A program made the translations under genes and the position numbers. The notes beneath the pieces were generated by a model that saw nothing but the letters and a program-made list of their open reading frames with translations, did no database searches and had not been told where the DNA came from. Below, piece by piece: positions 59,701 through 62,301 of a stretch of DNA of 64,000 nucleotides. The DNA is from Nematostella vectensis (Eukaryota; Cnidaria; Anthozoa; Actiniaria; Edwardsiidae): the NCBI RefSeq assembly GCF_932526225.1, contig NC_064043.1, forward strand, positions 8,113,501-8,177,500. The letters are read 5' to 3'. Position 1 is the first letter of the stretch; each line of letters begins with the position of its first letter.

Positions 59701-62301
59701 TCGCCTGTCCAAATGAATCAAGACGGAGACGAGGCGAGCGCGCGAGAGAGGGGTAGAGGAAGGCCCTACGCCTGTCCTGAATCAAGACGGAGACGAGGGT
59801 TGAGGCGAGCGCGCGAGAGAGGAGGAAGAGGAAGGCCCTACGCCTGTCCAAATGAATCAAGACGGAGACGAGGGTCGAGGCGAGCACGCGAGAGAGGGGG
59901 GAGAGGAAGGCCCTACGCCTGTCCAAATGAATCAAGACGGAGACGAGGGTCGAGGCGAGCGCGCGAGAGAGGGGGGAGAGGAAGGCCCTACGCCTGTCCT
60001 GAATCAAGACGGAGACGAGGGACGAGGCGAGCGCGCGAAAGAGGGGGGAGAGGAAGGCCCTACGCCTGTCCAAATGAATTAAGACGGAGACAAGGGGCGA
60101 GGCGAGCGCGCGAGAGAGGGGGAGAGGAAGGCCCTACGCCTGTCCTGAATCAAGACGGAGACGAGGCGAGCGCGCGAGAGAGGGGGGAGAGGAAGCCCCT
60201 ACGCCTGTCCAAATGAATCAAGACGAGGGACGAGGCGAGCGCGCGAGAGAGGGGGAGAGGAAGGCCCTACGCCTATCCAAATGAATCAAGACGGAGACGA
60301 GGGTTGAGGCGAGCGCGCGAGAGAGGGGGGAGAGGAAGGCCCTACGCCTATCCAAATGAATCAAGACGGAGACGAGGGTTGAGGCGAGCGCGCGAGAGAG
60401 GGGGGAGAGGAAGGCCCTACGCCTATCCAAATGAATCAAGACGGAGACGAGGGTTGAGGCGAGCGCACGAGAGAGGGGGGAGAGGAAGGCCCTACGCCTA
60501 TCCAAATGAATCAAGACGGAGACGAGGGTTGAGGCGAGCGCGCGAGAGAGGGGGGAGAGGAAGGCCCTACGCCTGTCCAAATGAATCAAGACGGAGACGA
60601 GGGTCGAGGCGAGCGCGCGAAAGAGGGGGGAGAGGAAGGCCCTACGCCTGTCCAAATGAATCAAGACGGAGACGAGGGACGAGGCGAGCGCGCGAGAGAG
60701 GGGGGAGAGGAAGGCCCTACGCCTGTCCAAATGAATCAAGACGGAGACAAGGGTCGAGGCGAGCGCGCGAGAGAGGGGGAGAGGAAGGCCCTACGCCTGT
60801 TCAAATGAATCAAGACGGAGACGAGGGACGAGGCGAGCGCGCGAGAGAGGGGGGAGAGGAAGGCCCTACGCCTATCCAAATGAATCAAGACGGAGACGGG
60901 GGTTGAGGCGAGCGCGCGAGAGAGGGGGGAGAGGAAGGCCCTACGCCTGTCCAAATGAATCAAGACGGAGACGAGGGTCGAGGCGAGCGCGCGAGAGAGG
61001 GGGGAGAGGAAGGCCCTACGCCTGTCCTGAATCAAGACGGAGACGAGGGACGAGGCGAGCGCGCGAGAGAGGGGCGAGAGGAAGGCCCTACGCCTGTCCA
61101 AATGAATCAAGACGGAGACAAGGGTCGAGGCGAGCGCGCGAGAGAGGGGGAGAGGAAGGCCCTACGCCTGTTCAAATGAATCAAGACGGAGACGAGGGAC
61201 GAGGCGAGCGCGCGAGAGAGGGGGGAGAGGAAGGCCCTACGCCTGTCCAAATGAATCAAGACGGAGACGAGGGACGAGGCGAGCGCGCGAGAGAGGGGGA
61301 GAGGAAGGCCCTACGCCTGTTCAAATGAATCAAGACGGAGACGAGGGACGAGGCGAGCGCGCGAGAGAGGGGGAGAGGAAGGCCCTACGCCTGTTCAAAT
61401 GAATCAAGACGGAGACGAGGGACGAGGCGAGCGCGCGAGAGAGGGGGGAGAGGAAGGCCCTACGCCTGTCCAAATGAATCAAGACGGAGATGCTTAAAAA
61501 ATCACCGAGTACACGACTGCGGGCTGGCTACCTCACCAAAGCTTAAAATGTAATGCACGCACCATATTCATCTCTTGCATGGCCCAGATGTTAGATACGT
61601 ACATATCCACGTACACGACCACAGGTTCACCTGAAGACAAATATGCACAAATGATGTCATTTGGTCTTACTTACTATTCTTACTTTACTTATTATGGTAA
61701 TGCTAGTGGTCGCATTTGGGATTGTGGGAAGATGTAGGAACAAAATATCTTCAGGATAAAACAAAAAACATTTCAAACATTCAAATAAAATTTTAATGTA
61801 AAATTTGTTAGGCAATCGTTAAAAACTAATAACAACATTTACTGAACAAACCTATATTCATGAAAATATAAAAAAATATTAGAGGCCGCCAGAAACAGCA
61901 TTTATCATTTTTGTTTTCAAACAAAACCCTTCACAGAGCATGTGAAAAGATCACAATCAGCTCACATCCTATCCACACCAACCATCTTACTGTGTGGGAC
62001 TTGTACGATATCCATCGACCGCCACAGAGCGAATCACAGACAAACCCCGACTCGTAATAAACGCTATTCATCCTTTGCCATAAACAGTCAGCGAGGAGCA
62101 ACATGACTAATTTACTGCACTGATAAAGCAAAGCACGGCTGCACTGCACGATTTGCGACCATGAGTAGTATATAGGGAATATGTACCTCACCTTTACTGC
62201 CGGGTCTTATCCTGCGGTCGTAACCCTCTAGAAGGTTTTTTAACACCAGAGTCGAATTCCAGTACTTTCCCGCAGGTGTGGACTTTGTTGAAAATTGACC
62301 A
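35705..62301 (-). CDS. Anionic Cys-loop receptor subunit (GABA-A/glycine type), 5' end missing
   Basis: Eight exons in transcription order: 62301-62192 (110), 61630-61563 (68), 58926-58700 (227), 57643-57561 (83), 57081-56935 (147), 37347-37133 (215), 36620-36453 (168) and 35959-35705 (255 with stop). All phases agree, giving about 423 residues without the signal-peptide exon. Visible features: [44 protein letters not shown]; the Cys-loop C-x13-C ([15 protein letters not shown]); [13 protein letters not shown]1 [21 protein letters not shown]2 with the PAR motif of anion channels ([20 protein letters not shown]); TM3; a short basic-acidic loop; and TM4 [20 protein letters not shown]. Exon lengths of 68 and 83 equal those of vertebrate GABA-A genes. 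The ligand is not predictable. A complete Polinton and two minisatellites sit in its introns. Confidence 0.92.
36790..36945. repeat. 36-bp minisatellite in the receptor intron
   Basis: Four near-identical units of GTGACTGGTGTTGGCGCTGT plus 'tagcactggccttatt' (36 bases) occur between the TM1-2 and TM3 exons. All frames are open because the period is a multiple of three. Confidence 0.92.
37614..38915. repeat. 37-bp minisatellite (~35 copies) in the Polinton-bearing intron
   Basis: The unit is AACACCCTCCTATACTCATA plus 'gttgtgtgtattgtccc'. Variants (cgtccc, gtttc, tttgatcata) are shared between neighbouring units, and a larger block near 37800-37920 is repeated at 38085-38210, showing higher-order duplication. 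Confidence 0.95.
38916..39552. other. Intron sequence left of the Polinton
   Basis: Intronic sequence of the receptor gene with no recognisable exon or repeat up to the target duplication at 39553. Confidence 0.5.
39553..39558. repeat. Polinton target-site duplication, left copy (TACAGC)
   Basis: TACAGC lies directly before the terminal AGTAGTAGGG and is repeated directly after the right end at 55892-55897. Polintons typically make 6-bp duplications. Confidence 0.85.
39559..39947. repeat. Polinton left terminal inverted repeat
   Basis: It matches the reverse complement of 55513-55892. The outer ~145 bases are unique sequence. The inner part is about eight tandem copies of a CCTGTCAATCACTTTGT core separated by 'cacgcccac' and CACGTG. 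It ends at CTAGGGGGAGC. Confidence 0.93.
39965..39973 (+). promoter_or_regulatory. Polinton promoter-like motif, 86-aa membrane protein gene
   Basis: TCTAAAGAC, 20 bases before the ATG at 39993, is a variant of the element-wide TTTAAAGAC motif. Confidence 0.5.
39993..40253 (+). CDS. Small single-pass membrane protein of the Polinton (86 aa)
   Basis: The chosen ATG follows the motif TCTAAAGACG. The upstream extension of this frame runs through the terminal repeats and is not likely to be coding. The protein has a polar N-terminal half, a [17 protein letters not shown] acidic segment, and one hydrophobic helix (about residues 52-72, [20 protein letters not shown]) before a basic tail. I do not recognise a family. 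It may be a virion or host-membrane protein (inference). Confidence 0.6.
   Translation: MTLKTEVKIKNDAATAGGCPVLEVNVSNTADAGPEHCCCDADYYEDSEYGSFDPVGFVAGAATIVLGVLAMLVSMPRYGEKRWVRY
40285..40315. repeat. Polinton palindromic repeat, copy b
   Basis: CTAGGGGGAGCTCGAGGGGA then 'tagcctctc'. Other copies lie at 39935-39958, 47520-47560, 47688-47715, 48528-48560, 48638-48662 and 55493-55525. See the findings. Confidence 0.75.
40343..40360 (+). promoter_or_regulatory. Polinton promoter-like motif, TFIIB-like gene
   Basis: AAGTGGCTTAAAGACGTG, 14 bases before the ATG. About 60 bases around it resemble the region upstream of PolB. Confidence 0.7.
40375..41301 (+). CDS. TFIIB-like transcription factor encoded by the Polinton
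   Basis: 308 residues. A zinc ribbon is visible at residues 64-81 (C64-x-H66 and C78-x2-C81, within CNHDDL...SCLECGEQM), followed by a linker. A first cyclin-like repeat spans about 122-205 ([48 protein letters not shown]). A second spans about 215-302 ([37 protein letters not shown]). This order is that of TFIIB/TFB. TFIIB bridges TBP-bound promoters and RNA polymerase, so the product probably directs host polymerase to Polinton promoters (inference). The start is fixed by the motif AAGTGGCTTAAAGACGTG just upstream. The architecture is clear, although the zinc ribbon is C-x-H rather than C-x2-C at its first half. Confidence 0.85.
   Translation: MGEQTVERTAEDRSPPPYNIPDGSVPRINVPTLMPEFALFDRALTKYETSRASLGDEDSSNTLCNHDDLVTEDGVTSCLECGEQMQRVIAHEREWGFYGHSDGKRSSNPSRVQVRRSEDRNIDKDVENMGFSGVIVAKANEIYTQVTKGQIFRGDPRKAIVFACIYYAYKMSGKCQTPKTLMETFGLSRKSCLKGLKIFSINMPKDYLLHGTSPTVVDHIRDVMDRFSASPTQKGEVVQLYYRSKNRSSELNRARPQSFAVALTYYWVRLKGVDITLKKFSERTGVSELTISRKAREVATVLGTPGVV
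41391..41408 (+). promoter_or_regulatory. Polinton promoter-like motif, ankyrin gene
   Basis: AAGTGGTTTAAAGACGTG, 14 bases before the ATG at 41423, is almost identical to the motif before the TFIIB-like gene. Confidence 0.7.
41423..42244 (+). CDS. Ankyrin-repeat protein of the Polinton (273 aa)
   Basis: Residues ~20-225 are degenerate ankyrin repeats of the pattern A-x2-G-H-x-E-V-L-K-L / LCxEWGAxD. Examples are [49 protein letters not shown] and [13 protein letters not shown]. The C-terminal segment has [16 protein letters not shown], a Trp-Cys-x-Asp tail that I associate, from memory and weakly, with ankyrin proteins of large DNA viruses. Ankyrin proteins usually bind other proteins, and in large viruses many target host signalling or ubiquitin ligases, so a host-interaction role is possible (inference). 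Local GC content is higher than in the surrounding minus-strand block. Confidence 0.85.
   Translation: MDMQSAGSLTNLTVEDQAATLARWGATDFNEAMARAAAEGCVEAVRLCKEWGASDFDEAMASAAENGHAEIVKMCCELGACDFVYPASMAAKGGHVEVLKVMDEYCDDEEAMICAMSAAAAEGQVGVVELLIDLGADVDVGWATDEAAYNGHVEVLKLLRENFWEFDPNYAIGPVIESGNVNAVRLCLEWGATDLIWSMGRARFLGLHEILAVIRAAWGWGPVHEELFKYHHKRRFLRDLEDELLPKTWHPDRFWDWCLDEQEKGMLEEFFAR
42291..42308 (+). promoter_or_regulatory. Polinton promoter-like motif, zinc-repeat gene
   Basis: AAGTGATTTAAGGACATG. The final ATG is itself the first possible start codon, the same arrangement as at PolB. Confidence 0.65.
42306..42653 (+). CDS. CxH/CxxC zinc-repeat protein of the Polinton (115 aa)
   Basis: Five tandem units follow C-x-H-x6-C-x2-C-x-G (for example [15 protein letters not shown] and [15 protein letters not shown]), each fit to bind one zinc. 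Similar repeats are widespread in algal and giant-virus proteins of unknown function (family memory). The first ~15 residues ([16 protein letters not shown]) are nearly those of PolB ([16 protein letters not shown]) and the upstream DNA is also alike, so the 5' end was copied between the two genes. Translation could start at 42306 or at ATG 42324. Confidence 0.8.
   Translation: MTGLIEMENQTVKDPKVSPVKRTTDYKCLHGRVKYYCKDCHGSQICPHNRRKTRCRECNGGSICEHRRARYVCKDCKGKGMCEHGKQRPFCKLCGGSQICEHDRQKHHCRTCNGN
42851..44377 (-). CDS. Conserved Polinton protein of unknown function (508 aa)
   Basis: I recognise this as the type of large uncharacterised protein that recurs in cnidarian Polintons, with the segments [51 protein letters not shown] and [18 protein letters not shown], but not as a named family. 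The C-terminus has a Pro/Lys-rich linker and then a single hydrophobic helix ([15 protein letters not shown]), suggesting a tail-anchored virion protein. I see no His-Asp/Glu-Cys arrangement of an adenovirus-type protease in it. The start follows the motif ATTTAAAAAC. It is the most distal gene of the minus-strand morphogenesis block. Confidence 0.8.
   Translation of the reverse strand: MSYKMKFTEFVKRYPYYSRFRFSANEHGDVQFVFNGDEYDPFDKNGNLVKTLYHFPGDSWKPENIQDLLVVDDTQAYKETIQQLFGFPKQYRLDARAEYKILPWDENPTRNNYVSFDVFITPKLKTNFVFRDIFTDSLLVFRTAKEASRWLDAPNLSYWSQALNFAMFCATAGCGVTRDMIDDSQVGSFYRFHIIFTIRRILNELQCPLPKDRLFSWNKNLYSEAAYQKLRTEFRTGDDFRFLGPINHGLGNVYNYDYHGLSSSNDKYKPYGTIDQLHDEWDAAKSDHEHMNHFEIEYLKDLRTGFQYEWFFPEKSMGLTKAGLSRINQSIEAFVYCILGAQVQTRSSIVGDSGSAQETKQVFTKLFESAVVENSISKSIQRYQFALQQARQKLDLAFALGCWLSPSYLVINNNTSIAGYNNKLQKATTDMKLGLNPINNEIKTIPKHNMGHSKIVLPHTESVTAHKPEPEAKTNPKPDVIKPTNTQHENNLVTITAFTAGLAWYLFR
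44385..44398 (-). promoter_or_regulatory. Polinton promoter-like motif, 508-aa protein gene
   Basis: Minus strand ACTGATTTAAAAAC, just upstream of the ATG at 44377. A short palindrome, CTTATATGTCATATAAG, spans the start codon. Confidence 0.55.
44456..45061 (-). CDS. Polinton protein with hydrophobic hairpin and helices (201 aa)
   Basis: After an N-terminal amphipathic segment ([19 protein letters not shown]), residues ~57-105 form two glycine-rich hydrophobic stretches ([32 protein letters not shown]). Long charged helices follow, including [19 protein letters not shown]. The protein recurs in cnidarian Polintons, but its function is unknown. A membrane-active or virion role is likely. The segment [10 protein letters not shown] near the N-terminus coincides with a copy of the Polinton palindrome. 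The start lies 24 bases after TTAAAGAA. Confidence 0.8.
   Translation of the reverse strand: MEEYNSIYPNVPRGVSPSGDNFRLQKTHDVLGSLEQEVKHYENVRKKYKRGQSVFSKLSVVLGLLSVILGSSGLGTSLSGLGIIVGVPLGALAGVFGLTSVGCAAVSKRLSQKVSKHDQTAAMAKAKVNSIRDLVSKALKDNKISDEEFSLILNELDKFEALKLQIRQKSVREDEKNVNITKLRETVREEILKDLASRPAR
45085..45098 (-). promoter_or_regulatory. Polinton promoter-like motif, 201-aa protein gene
   Basis: Minus strand AATCACTTAAAGAA, overlapping the last codons of the upstream penton gene, ~25 bases before the ATG. Confidence 0.6.
45089..45712 (-). CDS. Minor capsid (penton) protein, single jelly roll (207 aa)
   Basis: Size, position beside the capsid cluster and sequence match Polinton penton proteins. 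Matching segments are [16 protein letters not shown], the turn [19 protein letters not shown] followed by [25 protein letters not shown], and [10 protein letters not shown]. The family folds as a single jelly roll and fills the pentameric vertices of an icosahedral virion. The start at 45712 follows the motif CGATTTAAAAGG. The 3' end overlaps the promoter-like motif of the next gene. Confidence 0.78.
   Translation of the reverse strand: MVLLYIEGNVGDFTVYLEQPIEKPRFIALRGCAFHNRCNSLSSEGTVSDGENIILRIPAGRHTIETLKRQIDEGLRLGEKPISIRDSSLEVHRNVVLNEPLACLLGLKTRELEANTRHEIKMIGHEAIFIHCDLVNASDSLQQGAPSQILASVELDEGKIYLNPSDPVRISTTSVGYVSSLRLSIKGGDGNTIERGLYPIRLILEIT
45716..46738 (-). CDS. Coiled-coil membrane protein of the Polinton (340 aa)
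   Basis: An acidic N-terminus is followed by a long charged coiled coil (about residues 150-235, rich in E, R, N and Q). Next come a hydrophobic helix ([20 protein letters not shown]), an amphipathic Gly/Lys segment ([20 protein letters not shown]) and a second hydrophobic region ([17 protein letters not shown]) with a basic tail. The C-terminal half recurs in cnidarian Polintons. It may be a membrane-remodelling virion protein (inference). It ends 3 bases before the penton start. Confidence 0.8.
   Translation of the reverse strand: MDIDFDPTTEEGREDLNTTVDEEYDSLLPNDDEGVEPWIKRISTRFGRATSHVIGRLRDLWKTRNPGKAVPEYMELQNMGGSSSTDALRVDLLLSKYPDLDENLVQISTDERGKQFISFYSARKGGWTRPERLYNEDRTVRKSVDDKIRSGKYKQIQIQLDELDATGNTLREEEERNTEQMRKNNEERSETTNQERLRAIDRKNEELSERNSVIDETLEENQLERENLEERMSLKDRVKAIFKKYGFTVAAVVTAVGVVIGVIVSNLKAGLTSVAKGVGNGLKTIGKKLGEILPGMVGAIASFIFRTAGEVVGFLAKNAWLLIVAVVLYSVERFKRRRKS
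45729..45742 (-). promoter_or_regulatory. Polinton promoter-like motif, penton gene
   Basis: Minus strand CGATTTAAAAGGAG, ~17 bases before the ATG and inside the 3' end of the 340-aa gene. Confidence 0.55.
46764..46775 (-). promoter_or_regulatory. Polinton promoter-like motif, 340-aa protein gene
   Basis: Minus strand CGACTTAAAGAT, ~25 bases before the ATG, followed by an AT-rich leader ending AATAAGAAATGG. Confidence 0.7.
46783..47199 (-). CDS. Small Polinton protein with terminal hydrophobic helices (138 aa)
   Basis: The N-terminal helix ([21 protein letters not shown]) and C-terminal helix ([17 protein letters not shown]) flank a charged helical middle with [20 protein letters not shown]. 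The arrangement and the 'DWxKKRxEyxdW' segment recur in cnidarian Polintons (memory of the family, no name). Function is unknown; probably a membrane-associated virion component. Confidence 0.78.
   Translation of the reverse strand: MASIAFMIGGAILNATAFVGGSYLARYLSSDATHVDKEKIRHDKALEKYQQAMGDWQKKRQEYQDWLTEQYNDKVRADENDKETDEAFKLYAQTHPDFDLKEPELSDYYRPSSNQKMGEMAYVGGGMLALGYVASRWI
47219..47230 (-). promoter_or_regulatory. Polinton promoter-like motif, 138-aa protein gene
   Basis: Minus strand CGACTTAAAGAT, 19 bases before the ATG at 47199. Confidence 0.7.
47232..47456 (-). CDS. Small Polinton protein (74 aa)
   Basis: It has a central hydrophobic stretch ([15 protein letters not shown]) and a second weak one ([16 protein letters not shown]). 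Short proteins with MKESFxSDPSSxVxNYxKW and a YLExQKILP end recur in cnidarian Polintons. Function is unknown. It has its own upstream motif, so it is an independent gene rather than a fragment. Confidence 0.75.
   Translation of the reverse strand: MSTENKLVKTITDSAVIIGLAAGMGYVAKKAMKESFISDPSSSVTNYAKWVAVLSGSMYLKDYLETQKILPKPL
47483..47495 (-). promoter_or_regulatory. Polinton promoter-like motif, 74-aa protein gene
   Basis: Minus strand GTGATTTAAAGAT, ~27 bases before the ATG; it overlaps the stop codon of the 143-aa gene. Confidence 0.7.
47492..47923 (-). CDS. Polinton membrane protein carrying two palindromic inserts (143 aa)
   Basis: A basic N-terminal half ([20 protein letters not shown]) is followed by one membrane helix (about residues 90-108, [19 protein letters not shown]). 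Two segments, [12 protein letters not shown] and [10 protein letters not shown], are encoded by copies of the Polinton palindrome (47688-47715 and 47520-47560) read in the same frame. The conserved part recurs in cnidarian Polintons. Function is unknown. Confidence 0.75.
   Translation of the reverse strand: MSDENQEVEQITKDPPPKKSAAKEKDPIKVASGKRVAEYNRRCREALAREMKREAEASSEDAARAETPHQEGARGDSLSDAWIPELSFTTVLALVGIGLTALDMYMRFYKKTPKINANETETFERPAARGASLPNATPKIGML
47688..47715. repeat. Polinton palindromic repeat, copy d, inside a reading frame
   Basis: GAGAGGCTATCCCCTCGAGC followed by 'tcc' is the exact inverse of copy b at 40285-40315 over about 23 bases, yet it encodes residues of the 143-aa protein. Confidence 0.8.
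47948..47960 (-). promoter_or_regulatory. Polinton promoter-like motif, 143-aa protein gene
   Basis: Minus strand GTGATTTAAAGAT, 25 bases before the ATG at 47923, followed by a small inverted repeat (GATTCTTTA / TAAAGAATC). Confidence 0.7.
47966..48097. repeat. 22-bp tandem repeat, six copies, within the Polinton
   Basis: The unit is GCTCAAGAGCTTGCTCAGGT plus 'gt'. It fills the gap between the 143-aa and 176-aa genes and encodes the last residues of the latter (EQTLEHN). It contains internal palindromic GCTCAAGAGC, so it can form small hairpins. Confidence 0.93.
48068..48598 (-). CDS. Conserved Polinton protein (176 aa)
   Basis: I chose the ATG at 48598 ([11 protein letters not shown]) because the promoter-like motif lies just upstream, inside the longer frame. 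Segments [40 protein letters not shown] and [18 protein letters not shown] recur in cnidarian Polintons as one of the better conserved proteins after the capsid set. It is helical, with no enzyme motif seen. Its position between the ATPase and small membrane genes suggests assembly or DNA packaging. The C-terminus runs into a 22-bp tandem repeat, so its end is probably variable. Confidence 0.8.
   Translation of the reverse strand: MASIEDYMEEEPKSKGSSKGEPLEDDVEVKRESLAILASLGTTKEFLGVGMSLGDIKKLSAKDVEKYFVRYQTVLGKQVTDGLVESALQVVSQVISYVVPVDDTEALSKDLQNDELVKRELSNFAGLLVLKGGRMVALASALFRVAKHVKLTPSSQETSNKLQEVSSTTEQTLEHN
48622..48637 (-). promoter_or_regulatory. Polinton promoter-like motif, 176-aa protein gene
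   Basis: Minus strand AAGTGGTTTAAAAACA, 24 bases before the ATG at 48598. A palindrome copy lies directly upstream (48638-48662). Confidence 0.7.
48658..49284 (-). CDS. Packaging ATPase, FtsK/HerA type (208 aa)
   Basis: Translation from ATG 49284 ([20 protein letters not shown]) gives a Walker A motif GPTNCGKT at residues 16-23 and a Walker B motif TLLVLDD at about 93-99. A conserved segment follows, [18 protein letters not shown], holding the sensor-like Gln of the family. This is the A32/FtsK-HerA genome-packaging ATPase shared by Polintons, adenovirus-like and giant viruses, which pumps DNA into preformed capsids. The frame can be extended upstream only through a TTG. It lies between the capsid gene and the 176-aa gene. 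Confidence 0.93.
   Translation of the reverse strand: MEELREKVPFHCIITGPTNCGKTKYLTEQLRGPFRHVFEYIVLICPTYAKNKSYRRFAHGDKRFLVLSPDASNTDEINELLTDCAVLFSGTNTLLVLDDCAVSKDLKQRSNKFINLAFSGRHEGLSVWVLTQQLTSIAKPFRDNVACVVTFHNPSQIGTKTLFEDYGGDLDVETRKKFVELLKTEKYSRLCFCLRHPFQNYLEIPATR
49305..49320 (-). promoter_or_regulatory. Polinton promoter-like motif, ATPase gene
   Basis: Minus strand TGTATTAAAAAGGACT, ~21 bases before the ATG; a weaker variant of the motif that overlaps the capsid stop codon. Confidence 0.5.
49313..50551 (-). CDS. Major capsid protein, double jelly roll (412 aa)
   Basis: The frame matches the Polinton major capsid protein: an N-terminal basic arm, strands of the first jelly roll ([29 protein letters not shown]), the loop [20 protein letters not shown], then [20 protein letters not shown], and the second jelly roll with [15 protein letters not shown] and [19 protein letters not shown]. 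It would form the hexameric capsomers of an icosahedral particle. At 412 residues it is within the range for small Polintons. Its start lies 33 bases from that of the divergent integrase. Alternative starts were not considered because ATG 50551 follows the motif directly. Confidence 0.85.
   Translation of the reverse strand: MAQAISEKINPNRIPREPFGLKAESSLNRITFNPSSVSPGETLYINIPKLAENVVIVPGSVSLLFDLNVTGHANNTLVNNVGRNLVSRLKILFGGETLQDTQRYDLFQTYHDLYLQAEDREDRIKQGISSENMRKLRTNAGDKATSDAKEVALAAVHNTKYCIPLDHPILGEHGVFYPKALPHPLIFEITLAPVSDVVVYADTVKTPTYTITNLELEYACISSEYLAREALSAYQVGRGFFYENVILHKTFTISKPNDGVINEHINLPRRSMTGILCLFTESYTGGARDSEKFVNPSITSININVDGMPNRLYSKGMTPPDLWESVKKRFGREGVKQKDFYANNKFALWVDLRAHPDNSIHGGGLVLNNTRDGVKLEMKRKVGGTGNITCYMFVVADALMEVMNSNLRAIMY
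50577..50589. promoter_or_regulatory. Shared divergent promoter-like motif, capsid and integrase genes
   Basis: The plus strand reads AATCTTTAAATGA. Inverted, it gives TTTAAAGATT for the capsid gene, while its own ATG is the integrase start. Only 33 bases separate the two start codons. Confidence 0.65.
50585..51577 (+). CDS. RVE-type integrase of the Polinton (330 aa)
   Basis: It contains a retroviral-type integrase core with the acidic triad D75 (QADLLF), D137 (VIVDPGTEF) and E172 ([10 protein letters not shown]), preceded by the N-terminal helix segment [10 protein letters not shown]...[13 protein letters not shown] typical of cnidarian Polinton integrases. The C-terminal ~80 residues ([32 protein letters not shown]) look like an SH3/chromo-like tail. 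It inserts the element and makes the 6-bp duplications. The 3' end overlaps the PolB 3' end by 52 bases in convergent orientation. Confidence 0.95.
   Translation: MSNESRLSKIYYSTDGYWKGYSAISKLASVAKVSEAEAKRWLEKQALWQIYLPAPRYVPRPHWTVNKPNQIHQADLLFMPHDNVGRKTYRYALVVIDIASRYKDAEALTTKDSSGIAKGFEKIYSRKLKWPHTVIVDPGTEFRGEVTKIMKKKGVTIQRSEAGNHRAQAFVERANRTLAERLFSHQYAQEMISDDRSRVWVKRLPDVLKTLNSQPIRITGKEPAKSIGLKEVDIDPPTYKRPVGLDEVRLPPGVRVRYLLAPGEEEGGERRRATDPIWSLKVFDLSRSVVSVGQPVLYYLSEGAPRRSFVREELQVVPEDTEPPPNSVLK
51526..55452 (-). CDS. Protein-primed DNA polymerase B with SAP-like N-terminus (1308 aa)
   Basis: I placed the start at ATG 55452 ([16 protein letters not shown]) because the motif AAGTGGTTTAAAGAC abuts it; the longer frame needs a TTG in the terminal repeat. 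In order: a SAP/Rho-N-like helix pair (~residues 9-35); a region with [16 protein letters not shown]; a C2HC zinc finger ([17 protein letters not shown], ~435-455); Exo I YADFESF (~496); an endonuclease VII-like HNH insert ([24 protein letters not shown], ~600-630); Exo [11 protein letters not shown] (~644); Exo [14 protein letters not shown] (~806); Pol [11 protein letters not shown] (~905); Pol [12 protein letters not shown] (~1042); and Pol C TDTDS (~1137). All catalytic motifs are present. It replicates the element by protein priming at the inverted termini. Confidence 0.95.
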   Translation of the reverse strand: MAGLIEMENLKVKDLKALAKERGIPRYYWMRRDELVGALTSTSPPPPPRRVPLPKLVKGLPRPPRITPSNTSESILDGPIPEINVPILKPSQPPRSSRVQSLKHFANRAANLIKSELDKFADWILSYVPEPIKKTVKEDADKRVKRLKERIKRLHEEAEDRFTPKEQQTALKGYLKTHGIAGQRGYDPKTFIARIKPKVLELISQQKKPIKVKFIFTCGFIKEDPATAQIEEELGYFHTEKPEIVTESTDLSDLFDTMTNYLLGLVELFQKQGSGWQFDQVEYFDINIDPFEPLSGSSYIPLPPKLASKKAIINVKNENDHECFKWAVTSAVYPREKDPQRFSKQMIENSEKFDWSGIEFPVSLKQIDKFEKQNQYTVNVFGYETKIYPLRISEKDPDNAINLLLISDDETNHYCWIKNMMRLVSTQIDEFHHTRFLCCRCLNSFRCKQSLEKHSECCGNHEAVGIEMPKIDKDGNLPHIKFKNYNRKMRVPFVVYADFESFTENIDTCSPDGSKSFTKQYQKHKPSGFCYLIKCFDGDISPPELVRYTAESPDEDIPQLFVESLESDIKKIYDKFRFPKKVKMTPKDKIAYNDATHCHICEGELGGDKVLDHCHLTGEYRGAAHNACNLDHKIPKFFPVIFHNLSGYDSHLFIKNLGTSEGKINCIPNNEEKYISFTKQIVVDSFTNKEGNKIDVKRDIRFIDSFRFMSASLDSLVGNMSRECFKNLAEYYEGEELQLLLRKGVFPYDWFDGFSKLDATQLPQREAFHSKLNDTDISEEDHLHVRRVWEVFGMGTMRDYHNLYLESDVLLLADVFENFRDVCLKNYGLDPAWYYTAPGLAWDAALKTTKVRLELLTDYDMLLMIEKGIRGGVSMISNRHGEANNPYMKEYDPDLPTKYITYLDANNLYGWAMSNPLPTHGFRWMGDQELSGWRDRPCILEVDLEYPHHLHDLHNDYPLAPESIGLGNVDKLVPNLNDKTKYVIHHETLRLYVSFGLKVTKIHRGVTFEESAWLEPYIDLNTDLRAKATNDFEKDFFKLMNNSVFGKTMENIRNRVDIRLVTDEKQAKKLISKPNYQHRTIFCENLAAIHMKKTKLIFNKPVYLGMSILDLSKTLMYDFHYNFVKPKYGEDAKLLFTDTDSLMYEIETKDFYKDISGDVRSMFDTSNFPKGHPSGIEVGVNKKVIGMFKDEAGGQQITEFVGLRAKLYSYKMDEGEEEKKCKGVKRAVVKKSIGFDDYKDCLFGKKPQMRLMNVIRSHKHDVYTETVNKVALSHEDDKRVICDDGIHTFAHGHFRTLLGGGSVSSGTT
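55450..55467 (-). promoter_or_regulatory. Polinton promoter-like motif, PolB gene
   Basis: Minus strand AAGTGGTTTAAAGACATG, the ATG being the chosen PolB start. The upstream ~50 bases resemble the TFIIB-like gene's upstream region. Confidence 0.75.
55513..55892. repeat. Polinton right terminal inverted repeat
   Basis: Inverse of 39559-39947. Seven ACAAAGTGATTGACAGG cores alternate with CACGTG and 'tgggcttggctat', followed by ~145 bases of terminal sequence ending CCCTACTACT. Confidence 0.93.
55892..55897. repeat. Polinton target-site duplication, right copy (TACAGC)
   Basis: Direct copy of 39553-39558. The first T is also the last base of a perfectly symmetric terminus, so the true duplication could be 5 bp (ACAGC). 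Confidence 0.85.
55898..56934. other. Intron sequence right of the Polinton
   Basis: Receptor intron continuing to the loop-C exon at 56935. I see no exon or repeat with confidence. Confidence 0.5.
58142..58382 (-). mobile_element. MITE, AAGCCGCATTGTCACC family, copy 2
   Basis: The minus strand starts AAGCCGCATTGTCACTTCC and ends with the inverse terminus. Its interior aligns with 23812-24035 in the opposite orientation. It has a deletion of about 8 bases near the first end. It lies inside a receptor intron, nested in a repeat built of ACTGACTACCGACAAA. Confidence 0.8.
59365..61495. repeat. ~75-bp GC-rich minisatellite (~28 copies) in the receptor intron
   Basis: The unit includes GAGGCGAGCGCGCGAGAGAG, 'gaggaaggccctacgcctgtcc' and 'aaatgaatcaagacggagac'. 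Unit lengths of 66, 74 and 75 bases occur through small deletions. Because many units are 75 bases, long artificial frames appear on both strands ([12 protein letters not shown] and [15 protein letters not shown] repeats). It lies between the 68-bp and 227-bp receptor exons. Confidence 0.95.

Noticed and set aside
59319-61328. Long repetitive open frames on both strands (Arg-rich and Leu/Ser-rich)
   Set aside because: They arise from a minisatellite whose unit is a multiple of three bases. No start context, splice sites or known domain.
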